DNA of 64,000 nt from Aeromicrobium sp. 9AM (GTDB lineage Bacteria > Actinomycetota > Actinomycetes > Propionibacteriales > Nocardioidaceae). This document shows positions 52,144 to 60,941 of the stretch, piece by piece. Below the pieces are notes generated by a model. That model saw nothing but the letters and a program-made list of their open reading frames with translations, did not search any database and was not told the origin of the DNA. Position numbers and translations under genes: made by a program. The stretch is taken from NCBI RefSeq assembly GCF_902506105.1, contig NZ_LR733304.1, positions 2,739,832-2,803,831 of the forward strand, read 5' to 3'. Numbering within the stretch: the stretch's first letter is position 1; every line of letters starts with the position of its first letter.

Positions 52144-53211
52144 TCAGACCTCGGAGCTGGCGGCCCAGATGTTGATGCCGGCCTCACCGGCGTACGAGTC
52201 GATTTCGGCGAGCTCGTCGTCGGTGAAGTCGATGCGCTGGGCGGCCTTGAGGTTCTCGTCGAGCTGCTCGACCGACGAGACGCCGATCAGCGCCGACGTG
52301 ACGCCGCCGGGTCGCAGCGTCCAGGAGATCGCCATCTGCGCCAGCGTCTGACCGCGCTTCTTGGCGATCGCGGCGAGTCCCTTGAGTCGTTTGCGGTTGT
52401 CCTCGCTGGCCATCGACTGGTCGAACGAGCCGCGCTTCTGCGAACGCTCCGGATCGGCGCTCTCGACGTACCGGTCGGACAGCAGGCCCTGCGCCAGCGA
52501 GCCGAAGCCGATCGAGCCGACGCCGTGCTCGTCGAGCACCGTCGTGAGTCCCTGCTCGATCCAGCGGTTGATCATCGAGTACGACGGCTGGTGGATCACG
52601 ATCGGGGTGCCGAGGCTGTTGGCGATCGCGACCGCCTCGGAGGTGCGCTCCGGCGAGTACGACGAGATGCCCGCATAGCGCGCCTTGCCCTGGCGGACGA
52701 TCGCGTCGAGCGCGCCGATCGTCTCCTCCAGCGGCGTGCCCGGATCGGCGCGGTGCGAGTAGAAGATGTCGACGTGGTCGACCGACATCCGCGCCAGTGA
52801 CTCGTCGAGGCTCGCGAAGAGGTACTTCCGCGAGCCGAAGTTGCCGTACGGCCCTGGCCACATGTCGTAGCCGGCCTTGGTCGAGAGGATCAGCTCGTTG
52901 CGGTACGCCTTGAAGTCGGTGCGCATCATGCGGCCGAAGTTCTCCTCGGCCGAGCCATAGGGCGGACCGTAGTTGTTGGCGAGGTCGAAGTGCGTGATGC
53001 CGTTGTCGAACGCGTGCCGCAGGACTGCGCGCTGGTTGTCGAACGGGAAGTTGTCGCCGAAGTTCCACCACAGGCCCAGCGACAGCGGAGGCAGGAACAG
53101 GCCTGACCGGCCGACCCGGCGATAGTCCCAATGCGTGTAGCGATCCTCCGCGGCGACGTATGGACGGTGGAGCTCGGGCACGGGGTCGGCGTACGAGGCG
53201 CTGTCGGTCAT
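52144..53211 (-). CDS. Aldo/keto reductase (YghZ/GPR-like)
   Basis: A 355-residue NADPH-dependent reductase of the TIM-barrel aldo/keto family. The tetrad is Asp76 and Tyr81 (FDLANNYG), Lys112 (LSTKAG) and His153 (FYSHRADP). DNGITHFDLANNYGPPYGSAEE is characteristic of the YghZ branch, which reduces methylglyoxal-like aldehydes. ATG 53211 is preferred to the upstream in-frame GTG 53220 because TAGCGT ends exactly 7 nt before it. Confidence 0.92.
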   Translation of the reverse strand: MTDSASYADPVPELHRPYVAAEDRYTHWDYRRVGRSGLFLPPLSLGLWWNFGDNFPFDNQRAVLRHAFDNGITHFDLANNYGPPYGSAEENFGRMMRTDFKAYRNELILSTKAGYDMWPGPYGNFGSRKYLFASLDESLARMSVDHVDIFYSHRADPGTPLEETIGALDAIVRQGKARYAGISSYSPERTSEAVAIANSLGTPIVIHQPSYSMINRWIEQGLTTVLDEHGVGSIGFGSLAQGLLSDRYVESADPERSQKRGSFDQSMASEDNRKRLKGLAAIAKKRGQTLAQMAISWTLRPGGVTSALIGVSSVEQLDENLKAAQRIDFTDDELAEIDSYAGEAGINIWAASSEV

Positions 53212-53218
53212 GAGGTCC

Positions 53219-53224
53219 ACGCTA
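53219..53224 (-). promoter_or_regulatory. -10 element, leaderless aldo/keto reductase gene
   Basis: TAGCGT on the minus strand lies 7 nt before ATG 53211; it overlaps GTG 53220, which therefore cannot be the start of a leaderless message. Confidence 0.6.
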
Positions 53225-53241
53225 GTCCCGTGGCCCGAACC

Positions 53242-53520
53242 TCACCCGTCGGCGTCGCGTCGTGCGATCGCCTCGGCCAGCGCGGCGTCGAGCGCCTCGA
53301 GTCCGGCACGTCGCACCGGGTCGTACGTCATCCCGTGCCGCAGCCCGCGGGCCGTCGTGATCTCGAGGCGCGGCCGGTTGCCGTCGACGAGCACGAGCCG
53401 TGGACGCTGCCAGACGTGCGTGCGATGCACGTCGGTGTAGCCGAACAGCTCGAGCACGCTGCCGTCGAACACCAGCAGCGTGCTGTCGTCCACCAGGGCC
53501 TCGATGGTGTCGGCGCTCAT
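53242..53520 (-). CDS. Small protein of unknown function
   Basis: A 92-residue protein with a beta-rich first part (DSTLLVFDGSVLELFGYTDVHRTHVWQ) and a C-terminal helix. I do not recognise the family. TAGGGT lies 7 nt before the ATG. It lies 30 bp upstream of the aldo/keto reductase on the same strand. Confidence 0.6.
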   Translation of the reverse strand: MSADTIEALVDDSTLLVFDGSVLELFGYTDVHRTHVWQRPRLVLVDGNRPRLEITTARGLRHGMTYDPVRRAGLEALDAALAEAIARRDADG

Positions 53521-53527
53521 GGCGACG

Positions 53528-53533
53528 ACCCTA
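53528..53533 (-). promoter_or_regulatory. -10 element, leaderless gene at 53520
   Basis: TAGGGT on the minus strand lies 7 nt before ATG 53520. Confidence 0.55.
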
Positions 53534-53564
53534 GAACGCGCGAACGACTGTCCGGCCTCCGGCG

Positions 53565-53570
53565 TACGGT
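53565..53570 (+). promoter_or_regulatory. -10 element, leaderless NIPSNAP gene
   Basis: TACGGT lies 6 nt before ATG 53577. Confidence 0.6.
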
Positions 53571-53576
53571 CGGCAC

Positions 53577-54146
53577 ATGAACGATCAGGTCATCGAGCTC
53601 CGGCAGTACACCCTCAAGCCCGGCACCCGCGACGGCTTCATCGAGCGCTTCGAGCGGGAGTTCCAGGACACCCAGGAGGCCGTCGGCATCCACGTGCTCG
53701 GCACCTTCGTCGACCTCGACGATGCCGATCGGTTCGTGTGGTTCCGCGGCTTCCCGACGCTGGAGGAGCACGCCACATCGCTGGCGGCGTTCTATGGCGG
53801 GCCGGCCTGGGCCGCATGGGGCGCCGACGCCAATGCCGACCTGATCGACTCCGACGACGTGCTGCTGCTGCGACCGCGGCAAGGCAAGCCGGGCCTGCCG
53901 GTGTCGGTCTACGGCGAGCTCGCCGTCAGGGTGTGGGCCATCGGCTCCGACGCCGACGAGTCGTCGCTGGTCTCGGCGATCGATGCGGGGGGCGGCGACG
54001 TGCTGCTGACTCACCCCGGACCCAACAACTTCCGGCTGCCGGTCCGTGATGACCGCGTCGTCGTGGCGCTCGGTGGCGACGGCTTGCCGGCCGGCGAGCT
54101 CCAGCCCCTGCGGCTCGCGCCGACGCCACGGTCGGTGTTGCGCTGA
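53577..54146 (+). CDS. NIPSNAP family protein
   Basis: A 189-residue dimeric alpha/beta-barrel protein with IELRQYTLKPGTRDGFIERF at the start and FVWFRGFPTLEEH in the middle, both NIPSNAP features. Bacterial members bind hydrophobic or quinone-like molecules, with no fixed reaction. It is convergent with the gene at 54147, the two stops being adjacent. TACGGT at 6 nt suggests leaderless expression. Confidence 0.8.
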   Translation: MNDQVIELRQYTLKPGTRDGFIERFEREFQDTQEAVGIHVLGTFVDLDDADRFVWFRGFPTLEEHATSLAAFYGGPAWAAWGADANADLIDSDDVLLLRPRQGKPGLPVSVYGELAVRVWAIGSDADESSLVSAIDAGGGDVLLTHPGPNNFRLPVRDDRVVVALGGDGLPAGELQPLRLAPTPRSVLR

Positions 54147-54722
54147 TCAGCGCAGGCGCACGACCGCCAGCACGACCGGATCGCTGACACCGGCCCACGT
54201 CCCGGTCAGCACGTCATCGCCCTCGGGGACGGTGCCGTCGAGCACACGGAGGACCTCGACATCGGCCGGCGCCGCGTCCGAGGCGCTGCCGCTGCCGTGC
54301 ACCCGGACGCTCGGTTCCATGACTTCGACGTGGCCGTCGGCGAACTCGCGCTCGAGCTCAGCGTGGGTGCCGCCGGTCAGGATGGTCGTTGCCAGCACCG
54401 CCTGATAGACCGGGTCGGCGATCGCGTCATAGATCCAGCGGGATCCGAGCACGGTGTGCTCCATCGTGCCGACCAGGTGGGACTCGGCACCGTCGAGCGG
54501 CGCACCGCGATAGGTCCACGGCACCTGCAGGATCGGCCCGCCGCCGGCGCGCACGAGATGCGTCTCCATGCCGACCTCGCCGTCCGGGTCGTCGAAGCGG
54601 TAGGCGCCGACGTGCTCCAGCTCGGTTGCGTCGCCGACGAACCACGGCTGGGCCGGCACCCAGGCGGCCAGCAGCTCGGGCTTGGTGGGCGTGATGTCAG
54701 CGTCGGCGTGCAGGATGGCCAT
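54147..54722 (-). CDS. Maltokinase N-terminal cap-like protein
   Basis: A 191-residue protein resembling the N-terminal cap of actinobacterial maltokinases: ITPTKPELLAAWVPAQPWF, GAYRFDDPDGEVGMETHLV, VPWTYRGAPLDG and VLGSRWIYDAIADPVY. The kinase domain is absent and none follows, so it is a standalone cap domain of unknown function. TAGGTT lies 6 nt before the ATG. Confidence 0.7.
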   Translation of the reverse strand: MAILHADADITPTKPELLAAWVPAQPWFVGDATELEHVGAYRFDDPDGEVGMETHLVRAGGGPILQVPWTYRGAPLDGAESHLVGTMEHTVLGSRWIYDAIADPVYQAVLATTILTGGTHAELEREFADGHVEVMEPSVRVHGSGSASDAAPADVEVLRVLDGTVPEGDDVLTGTWAGVSDPVVLAVVRLR

Positions 54723-54728
54723 GCCCCG

Positions 54729-54734
54729 AACCTA
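54729..54734 (-). promoter_or_regulatory. -10 element, leaderless gene at 54722
   Basis: TAGGTT on the minus strand lies 6 nt before ATG 54722. Confidence 0.6.
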
Positions 54735-54760
54735 GCGGAGCCGAGTGACACGATGGGTGC

Positions 54761-55699
54761 ATGCAGATCGTCGTGCTCGATGACTACCAGCAGGTCGCGG
54801 CCAACCACGCAGACTGGGACGCCCTCGACGAGGACGTGATCTTCCTCGACCGTCACCTCGAGGGTGCCGAGCTGGTCGCCGCGCTTCGGCAGGCTCGCGT
54901 CATCGTCGCGATGCGCGAGCGTACGCCGATCGGCGAGGATCTCCTGGCCCAGCTGCCGGAGCTGCGCCTCATCGTGACGACCGGACGGCGCAACCCGTCG
55001 ATCGACGTTGCTGCGGCCCGCGATCGGGGCATCCCGGTGTGCGGCACCGCCGGCCTCGCCGCTTCGACCGTCGAGCACACCTGGGCACTGATCCTCGCGG
55101 CGGTGCGGCACATCCCCGCCGAGGACCGCTCCGTTCGCGACGGCGGCTGGCAGACGACGGTCGGCACCGGACTCGCCGGTCGCACCCTCGGTGTCATGGG
55201 ACTCGGCCGCCTCGGTGCGCAGGTCGCGGCGATCGGTCAGGCGTTCGGCATGGATGTCGTCGCCTGGTCGCAGAACCTCGACCCGGAGCACGCCACGTCC
55301 CTCGGCGTGCGCCCGGTGACCAAGGCCGAGCTGATGGCCGAGTCCGACATCGTGACGATCCACCTGGTCTCGAGCGCCCGCACGCATCACCTCGTCGGCG
55401 AGGCCGAGATCGCCGCGATGCGGCCCACGGCGTACCTGGTCAACACTTCACGCGCACCGATCGTCGACACCGCGGCCCTGCTCGACGCGCTGCACGCCGG
55501 GCGCATCGCCGGCGCCGCGCTCGACGTCTACGACACCGAGCCACTGCCGGCGGACGATCCGCTGCGCTCTGCGCCGCGCACGGTGCTGACGCCTCATCTC
55601 GGCTACGTCACCGACGACGGGTACGACCTGTTCTTCCGCGAGGCGGTCGAGGACATCGCGGCGTGGCGCGGCGGGACGCCGATCCGCGTGCTCGACTAG
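54761..55699 (+). CDS. D-2-hydroxyacid dehydrogenase family protein
   Basis: A 312-residue NAD-dependent dehydrogenase. The Rossmann motif is GVMGLGRLGAQ; catalytic Arg lies in NTSRAPIVD, Glu in DTEPLPADDP and His in LTPHLGYV. Unlike SerA in this window it lacks an ACT domain, so it probably reduces a 2-keto acid such as glyoxylate or hydroxypyruvate. CACGAT lies 6 nt before the ATG. Its TAG stop forms CTAG, shared with the convergent transglutaminase stop. Confidence 0.87.
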   Translation: MQIVVLDDYQQVAANHADWDALDEDVIFLDRHLEGAELVAALRQARVIVAMRERTPIGEDLLAQLPELRLIVTTGRRNPSIDVAAARDRGIPVCGTAGLAASTVEHTWALILAAVRHIPAEDRSVRDGGWQTTVGTGLAGRTLGVMGLGRLGAQVAAIGQAFGMDVVAWSQNLDPEHATSLGVRPVTKAELMAESDIVTIHLVSSARTHHLVGEAEIAAMRPTAYLVNTSRAPIVDTAALLDALHAGRIAGAALDVYDTEPLPADDPLRSAPRTVLTPHLGYVTDDGYDLFFREAVEDIAAWRGGTPIRVLD

Positions 55700-56535
55700 C
55701 GAAGGCGCGTGATCTCGACCGCGACGAACAGCTCCGAGCCGCCCGACGTCGAGAAGATCCCGCGCAACGGCGGGCTGTCGCCGTAGTCGCGGCCCTTGGC
55801 CACCACGACGTGCCGCGGGCCCGGGGCGATGCCGTTGGTCGGGTCCCAGCCCACCCATTCGCCGTCCCACCACTCGATCCACGCGTGCGACTCGCCCTCG
55901 ACCGCCTCGCCGATGACCGGGTCGGGCGACGGGTGGAGGTAGCCGGAGACGTACCGCGCCGGGATGCGGGCCTCGCGCAGCACGCCGAGCGTCAGGTGCG
56001 CGAAGTCCTGGCACACACCGTTCTTGCTGTCCCATGCGTCGGCTGCGGTCGTGGTGACCTCGGTGCTGCCGGTCAGGTACTTCACCCGGTCGTGCAGGAA
56101 GGACGCCGCCGCGAGGGCGTAGTCGCCCGGCGTCGCGGCGTCGGCGCGGATCGGCGCCAGCTCGGTCAGCAGCGAAGGCGACGGCGCGACCCACGAGGAC
56201 AGCTCGAGGAACTCGCAGTACTCGTCCTGCACCGCGAGCAGGTCGTCCCACGCGACCGAGTGCGGCCGGACCGGTACGTCCTGGGTCTCGACCGTGGCGG
56301 TTGCGACGACCGTCAGGTCGGTGTGCGGGTCGTGCACCTCGAACGACGTCACGGTCGTGCCCCAGAAGTCGCGGTACTCGTAGCTCCACGGGGTCGGGCT
56401 GATCTCAAGGCGGGAACGCAGGACGTACTGCTCCGACGTCGTCATCGGTGTCATGCGGGCCTCGTTGAACGACGCGGCCGCGCCCCGCTCGTAGTGATAG
56501 CCGGTCGTGTGCCGGATCCGCATCTGCATGCTCAT
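55696..56535 (-). CDS. Transglutaminase-like cysteine peptidase/transferase
   Basis: A 279-residue protein with an N-terminal beta domain (MRIRHTTGYHYERGAAASFN) and a transglutaminase core: Cys175 in NGVCQDFAH, His217 in ESHAWIEWW and Asp231 in GWDPTNG. The family may make or cleave isopeptide bonds. It is the third gene of a conserved trio with an alpha-E protein and a circularly permuted ATP-grasp, 7 bp behind the alpha-E gene, which suggests a joint peptide-modifying pathway. Confidence 0.9.
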   Translation of the reverse strand: MSMQMRIRHTTGYHYERGAAASFNEARMTPMTTSEQYVLRSRLEISPTPWSYEYRDFWGTTVTSFEVHDPHTDLTVVATATVETQDVPVRPHSVAWDDLLAVQDEYCEFLELSSWVAPSPSLLTELAPIRADAATPGDYALAAASFLHDRVKYLTGSTEVTTTAADAWDSKNGVCQDFAHLTLGVLREARIPARYVSGYLHPSPDPVIGEAVEGESHAWIEWWDGEWVGWDPTNGIAPGPRHVVVAKGRDYGDSPPLRGIFSTSGGSELFVAVEITRLR

Positions 56536-56542
56536 GAGTCGC

Positions 56543-57469
56543 TCACAGCAGGACGCCTCCGCTCCAGGTGTGCTCCTCGTACTCGGCGAAGTAGCGCGCC
56601 GTCACCGCGTCGCTCGCGGCGGCGCAGCTGCGCTGCAGGCGCTCCATCTCGACCGGCAGGTCGAACACGATGTCGGCGAGCGGCCGGTACTCCAGCTCGG
56701 TGCGGGCCCGGCCGAGCAGGCGCTGGGCCTCGTCGCTGAATCCCGTACGTTGGCCGCTGCGCTCGAGCTTGGTCAGGGCCTTCTCCGCCTGGGCGAGCGA
56801 CGAGACGATCGAGCGCGGGAACCAGCGGTCGAGCAGCAGGAACTCGGCGGCCTGCCGGTCGGCCTCGATGCCGCGGTAGGCGCGGATGAAGGACTCGTAC
56901 GCTCCGCAGGCCCGCAGCGTCGTGGGCCAGGCGACCTGCGGGCCTGACGCCAGCGCGGCGGTCGACAGCAGCCGGGCGGTCATGTCGACCCGCTCGATGC
57001 TGCGGCCGAGCATGTAGAACTGCCAGCCCTCGTCGCGGGTCATGGTCGAGTCGGCGATGCCGGAGATCATCGCGGTGCGGTTGCGGACCCACGCGAACAT
57101 GTCCGGTGACCGCATCGCGCGGGCGGTCGGCAGGCCGCGCCACGTCGTGTTGATCGCGGCCCAGATGTCGGTCGAGAGGGTCTCGCGAGCGCGGCGGGCG
57201 CTCTCGCGGGCGGCGCCGATCGCAGCGGCGATCGAGACCGGCGAGTCGGCGTTGTGGGCCAGCAGGTCGAGGATCATCCAGCGGTTGGGGTTGCCGGAGT
57301 AGTCCTCGACGCCCATGACCGAGAGCAGCTGCTCGCACGACGTGCGCTCGTCCATGCCGGGGTCCTCGATCAGGACCTGCATCTGGACGTCGAGGATGCG
57401 GGCGGTGTCGTCGGCGCGCTCGAGGTAGCGGCCGATCCAGAACAGCGACTGCGCGATGCGGCTCAGCAT
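56543..57469 (-). CDS. Alpha-E domain protein
   Basis: A 308-residue all-helical protein (MLSRIAQSLFWIGRYLERADDTARILD, later MSRSIERVDMTARLL-type repeat, ERLQRSCAAASDAVTARYFAE). The alpha-E family has conserved Glu and Arg residues and no known activity. It accompanies ATP-grasp and transglutaminase genes in many bacteria. Its ATG overlaps the ATP-grasp stop by 7 bp. Confidence 0.9.
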   Translation of the reverse strand: MLSRIAQSLFWIGRYLERADDTARILDVQMQVLIEDPGMDERTSCEQLLSVMGVEDYSGNPNRWMILDLLAHNADSPVSIAAAIGAARESARRARETLSTDIWAAINTTWRGLPTARAMRSPDMFAWVRNRTAMISGIADSTMTRDEGWQFYMLGRSIERVDMTARLLSTAALASGPQVAWPTTLRACGAYESFIRAYRGIEADRQAAEFLLLDRWFPRSIVSSLAQAEKALTKLERSGQRTGFSDEAQRLLGRARTELEYRPLADIVFDLPVEMERLQRSCAAASDAVTARYFAEYEEHTWSGGVLL

Positions 57470-59127
57470 GGTGAGTCCCCGGCTTCGTGTCCTTTCGACA
57501 GGCTCAAGGAGCGGTGCTCGGGTCGCGACCACTCGTCCCTTGAGCCTGTCGAAAGGTCCTTGCCTTGTTGCTGTTCTTGTTCCTGCACGTGGACATCCGC
57601 GGTCCCGCCGTCGATCGCCGGGCCGGCGGACTGCGGCGTGCCGGCGACGCGGCTGGCGGCGGGTGCGCCCTCGCCCTCGTCCTCCGGGTCGGTCGGACTG
57701 GCCAGGACCCAGGTGTCCTTGGATCCGCCGCCCCGGCTCGAGTTGACGATCAGCTCGCCCTCGGGGAGCGCGACGCGGGTCAGGCCGCCGGGCAGGACGA
57801 ACACGTCGTCGCCGTCGTGGACCGCGAACGGTCGCAGGTCGACGTGCCTCGGGCGTACGCCGTCCTCGACCAGCGTCGGCACGGTCGACAGGGAGACGAC
57901 CGGCTGCGCGATCCACGCCCGCGGGTCGAGCAGGATCTTGCCGCGCAGCTCGTCGAGCTCCTCGCGCGACGCGGCCGGGCCGATCACGATGCCCTTGCCG
58001 CCCGAGCCGTCGACCGGCTTGAGGACGAGCTCGTCGAGCCGGTCGAGCACCTCCTCGCGCTGCTCCGGCTCGCCCATCCGCCAGGTGTCGACGTTGCGCA
58101 GGATCGGCTCCTCCGACAGGTAGTAGCGGATGAGGTCGGGCACGTAGGTGTAGAGCAGCTTGTCGTCGGCCACCCCGTTGCCGACGGCGTTGGCGATCGT
58201 CACGTGACCGGCGCGAGCGGCGTTGATGATGCCGGGCACGCCGAGCGCGGAGTCGGAGCGGAACTGCACCGGGTCGAGGAAGTCGTCGTCGATCCGGCGG
58301 TAGATAACGTCGACCGGCTCGAGACCGTTGGTCGTCCGCATCATGACCCGGCCGGAGCGGCACACCAGGTCTCGGCCCTCCACGAGCTCGACGCCCATCG
58401 TGCGGGCCAGCAGGGTGTGCTCGAAGTAGGCCGAGTTGTAGACGCCCGGGGTCAGCACGACGACGGTCGGGTCGTTGACGCCGGCCGGCGCGGCCTTGCG
58501 GAGCGCGGCGAGCAGCTGCTGGGAGTACTGCGACACCGGCCGGATGCGGTGGTCGGCGAACACCTCAGGGAGGGCGGCGGACAGGGCCCGGCGGTTCGTC
58601 ATGACGTACGAGACGCCGGACGGCACCCGCACGTTGTCCTCGAGCACCCGGAAGTCACCGTTGCCGTCACGGATAAGGTCGACGCCGGCGACATGCACGC
58701 GTACGCCGTTGGCCGGCTCGAGCCCCGCGACGACGCGGTGGAAGTGCGGGGATGTCATGACCGTGGCGCGCGGCACGACACCGTCGGCGAACAGCTCGCC
58801 GGATCCGTACGCATCCGCGAGGAACGCCTCGAGGGCGAGCACCCGCTGGCGTACGCCACGCTCGACGTGGTCCCAGTCAGCAGCCTCGATCAGGCGAGGG
58901 ACGATGTCGAGCGGGAACGGGCGCTCCTCGCCGGCGACCCCGAACGTGACGCCCTGCTCGAGGTAGGACGACGCGAGGGAATCCGCCCGCAGCCGGATCT
59001 CTTCGGCACCCATCTTCTGGAATGACTCGTGCACCTGGGCGTAGTTGGACCGCACCTCGGCGTCCGCGAACATTTCATCGAACCCGACGACAGGTCCGTA
59101 GCCGTCGAAGAGCTCGGGGGTGTCCAC
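57463..59127 (-). CDS. Circularly permuted ATP-grasp protein
   Basis: A 554-residue protein. SYLEQGVTFGVAGEERPFPLDI, FRVLEDNVRVPSGVSYVM, an ALVLKP-type strand (DELVLKPVDGSGGKGIVIG) and FVLPGGLTRVALPEG are blocks of the CP-ATP-grasp family, thought to form amide bonds using ATP. GTG 59127 is preferred to GTG 59136 because TACGGT ends 7 nt before it. The family ends near STR/GGGSKDTW; here about 75 further residues follow, of low complexity, and residues about 524-546 are encoded by a dispersed inverted repeat. It is the first gene of the trio. Confidence 0.9.
   Translation of the reverse strand: MDTPELFDGYGPVVGFDEMFADAEVRSNYAQVHESFQKMGAEEIRLRADSLASSYLEQGVTFGVAGEERPFPLDIVPRLIEAADWDHVERGVRQRVLALEAFLADAYGSGELFADGVVPRATVMTSPHFHRVVAGLEPANGVRVHVAGVDLIRDGNGDFRVLEDNVRVPSGVSYVMTNRRALSAALPEVFADHRIRPVSQYSQQLLAALRKAAPAGVNDPTVVVLTPGVYNSAYFEHTLLARTMGVELVEGRDLVCRSGRVMMRTTNGLEPVDVIYRRIDDDFLDPVQFRSDSALGVPGIINAARAGHVTIANAVGNGVADDKLLYTYVPDLIRYYLSEEPILRNVDTWRMGEPEQREEVLDRLDELVLKPVDGSGGKGIVIGPAASREELDELRGKILLDPRAWIAQPVVSLSTVPTLVEDGVRPRHVDLRPFAVHDGDDVFVLPGGLTRVALPEGELIVNSSRGGGSKDTWVLASPTDPEDEGEGAPAASRVAGTPQSAGPAIDGGTADVHVQEQEQQQGKDLSTGSRDEWSRPEHRSLSLSKGHEAGDSPC
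57491..57556. repeat. Inverted repeat inserted in the ATP-grasp gene
   Basis: Perfect 19-bp arms CCTTTCGACAGGCTCAAGG (57491-57509) and its complement (57538-57556) flank a 28-nt loop. The element is of the REP-like type common in actinobacterial genomes and here is translated as part of the ATP-grasp tail. Confidence 0.85.
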
Positions 59128-59134
59128 GCCGTCC

Positions 59135-59140
59135 ACCGTA
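59135..59140 (-). promoter_or_regulatory. -10 element, leaderless ATP-grasp gene
   Basis: TACGGT on the minus strand lies 7 nt before GTG 59127 and overlaps the alternative start GTG 59136. Confidence 0.5.
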
Positions 59141-59165
59141 GGACAGATTTGCTAACGGCGTGTTT

Positions 59166-59196
59166 CGGGGGCTGGCCGTTGCCCAGCCAGCCCCCG
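59166..59196 (-). terminator. Hairpin terminator of the DHA2 exporter gene
   Basis: CGGGGGCTGG pairs with CCAGCCCCCG (10 bp) around an 11-nt loop, 6 bp after the exporter stop. Confidence 0.75.
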
Positions 59197-59202
59197 TTTG
59201 TC

Positions 59203-60705
59203 CTAGTGCGTCGCGCCCGCGGGCTGGTCGGCCTTGGCCGGCAGCAGCAACGAGAGCGCGATGACGACCGCCCCGAACACCGAGCCGGCGACGAACGCCC
59301 ACTGCAAGCCTCCGATGAACGCTTCGTTCGCCGTCGATCCACCGGACACGAGGCTCTCCGAGCGGTTCTCGAGGATCACCACGAGGGCGGCGGTCCCAAC
59401 TGCCCCGGCGACCTGCTGCAGGGTGCCGAGGATCGAGCTGCCGTGCGAGTAGAGCTCAGGCGGCAGCGCACCGAGTCCCAGGGTGAACACCGGGGTGAAG
59501 ATCGACGCCAGGCTCACCATCAGCAGGATGTGCAGGCCGAGCAGCACGGCGTACGGGGTGTCGGCGTCGATGACGCGGCTCATCGTGAACAACGCGACGA
59601 CCATGAGCACCGAGCCGGGGATCACCAACGGCCGCGCACCGAGCTTGTCGTAGAGCGCGCCGACACGCGGGCCGAGCAGGCCCATCGCCAGTCCACCCGG
59701 CATGACGAGCAGGCCGGTCTGGATCGCCGACAGTCCGCGCAGGTCCTGCAGGTAGAGCGGCAGCAGGATCATCGAGCCGAGGAACGCCATGAACGCGGTC
59801 GCCATCAGCACCAGGGTCACGGTGAAGGTGCGGTGCTTGAACGCCCGCAGGTCGAGGAGCGGGCTGCCGACGCGCTGCAGGCGCAGCTGCCAGAACGTGA
59901 ACAGTGCCACCAGAGCGGCGCCGAATCCGATCAGCAAGGTCAGCTGGCCGGTGCTGCGGGCGCCGACCTCGCTGAGGCCGTAGACCAACGCGCCGAAGCC
60001 GAGCGCGGCGACGACCACGCTGAACCAGCTGACCGGTGCCGTGTTGGTCTCGCCGACGTTCTCGAGGTGGCGCAGGCTGAGCACCGAGACGACCGCCGCG
60101 ACGGGGAGCACGAAGGCGAAGATCAGCCTCCACGAACCGAGCTGCAGGATGAGTCCGGAGAGAGCCGGACCCATGGCCGGCGCGACCGAGATCGCGAGCA
60201 TCATGTTGCCCATGACGCGGCCCCTGGCCTGCTCGGGCACGACCGTCATGACGGTGGTCATCAGGAGCGGCATCATCACCGCGGTGCCCGCGGCCTGGAC
60301 GGCGCGCCCGACGAGCAGCATCTCGAAGATCGGCGCCGTGCCGCAGATGATCGTGCCGATCCCGAACGTCGTCATAGCGATCGTGTAGGCGGCGCGGGTC
60401 GTCACGCGCTGCAGGAACCAGCCCGTCACGGGGATCACTGCGGCCATCGTGAGCATGAAGATCGACGAGATCCACTGCGCGGTGCGCGCTGTCACGTCGA
60501 AGTCGCCCATGAGACGCGGCATCGCGTTGATCATGATCGTCTCGTTGAGGATCACCACGAACGTCGCGGCGACCAGGAGTGTGATGACGAGCGGGGTCTT
60601 GCCCGTGTCGACGGGCTCATCAGGAGTTGCGGTGAACTCGGCCTCGAAATCGTCGAGCTCGGTGGTTGTCGACGTCTCGGGAGCGTTGTCGCTGTGCGCG
60701 GTCAT
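59203..60705 (-). CDS. MFS transporter, DHA2-type multidrug exporter
   Basis: A 500-residue 14-helix exporter with an acidic cytoplasmic N-terminus (ELDDFEAEFTATPDEPVD). NETIMINAMPRLMGDFDVT and ISVAPAMGPALSG (motif C) mark the MDR DHA2 family. ATG 60705 follows AGAGGACC. In the 236-bp spacer to the divergent HNH gene, ACCCTCAT (60746-60753) and ATGAGGGT (60786-60793) form perfect 8-bp inverted arms that may bind a regulator. Confidence 0.88.
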   Translation of the reverse strand: MTAHSDNAPETSTTTELDDFEAEFTATPDEPVDTGKTPLVITLLVAATFVVILNETIMINAMPRLMGDFDVTARTAQWISSIFMLTMAAVIPVTGWFLQRVTTRAAYTIAMTTFGIGTIICGTAPIFEMLLVGRAVQAAGTAVMMPLLMTTVMTVVPEQARGRVMGNMMLAISVAPAMGPALSGLILQLGSWRLIFAFVLPVAAVVSVLSLRHLENVGETNTAPVSWFSVVVAALGFGALVYGLSEVGARSTGQLTLLIGFGAALVALFTFWQLRLQRVGSPLLDLRAFKHRTFTVTLVLMATAFMAFLGSMILLPLYLQDLRGLSAIQTGLLVMPGGLAMGLLGPRVGALYDKLGARPLVIPGSVLMVVALFTMSRVIDADTPYAVLLGLHILLMVSLASIFTPVFTLGLGALPPELYSHGSSILGTLQQVAGAVGTAALVVILENRSESLVSGGSTANEAFIGGLQWAFVAGSVFGAVVIALSLLLPAKADQPAGATH

Positions 60706-60941
60706 GGGTGGTCCTCTGGTTCGGTGTGCCGGGGGCCTGTCGACCACCCTCATCTATACGACGAACGCGTAGGCACCATTTCGACATGAGGGTCGGACAT
60801 TTTTTCTGATCGACGTATGTCTGGGGCCAACCCACGCGGCGCCGCACCTATTCCGAGATCCGACATGGGTTGAGATTCGGCTTCTTTTGGGGCATTTGCC
60901 GCTGCCGACGGATACGCTTTCGCTCAGAAAGGGGCCGGCCG

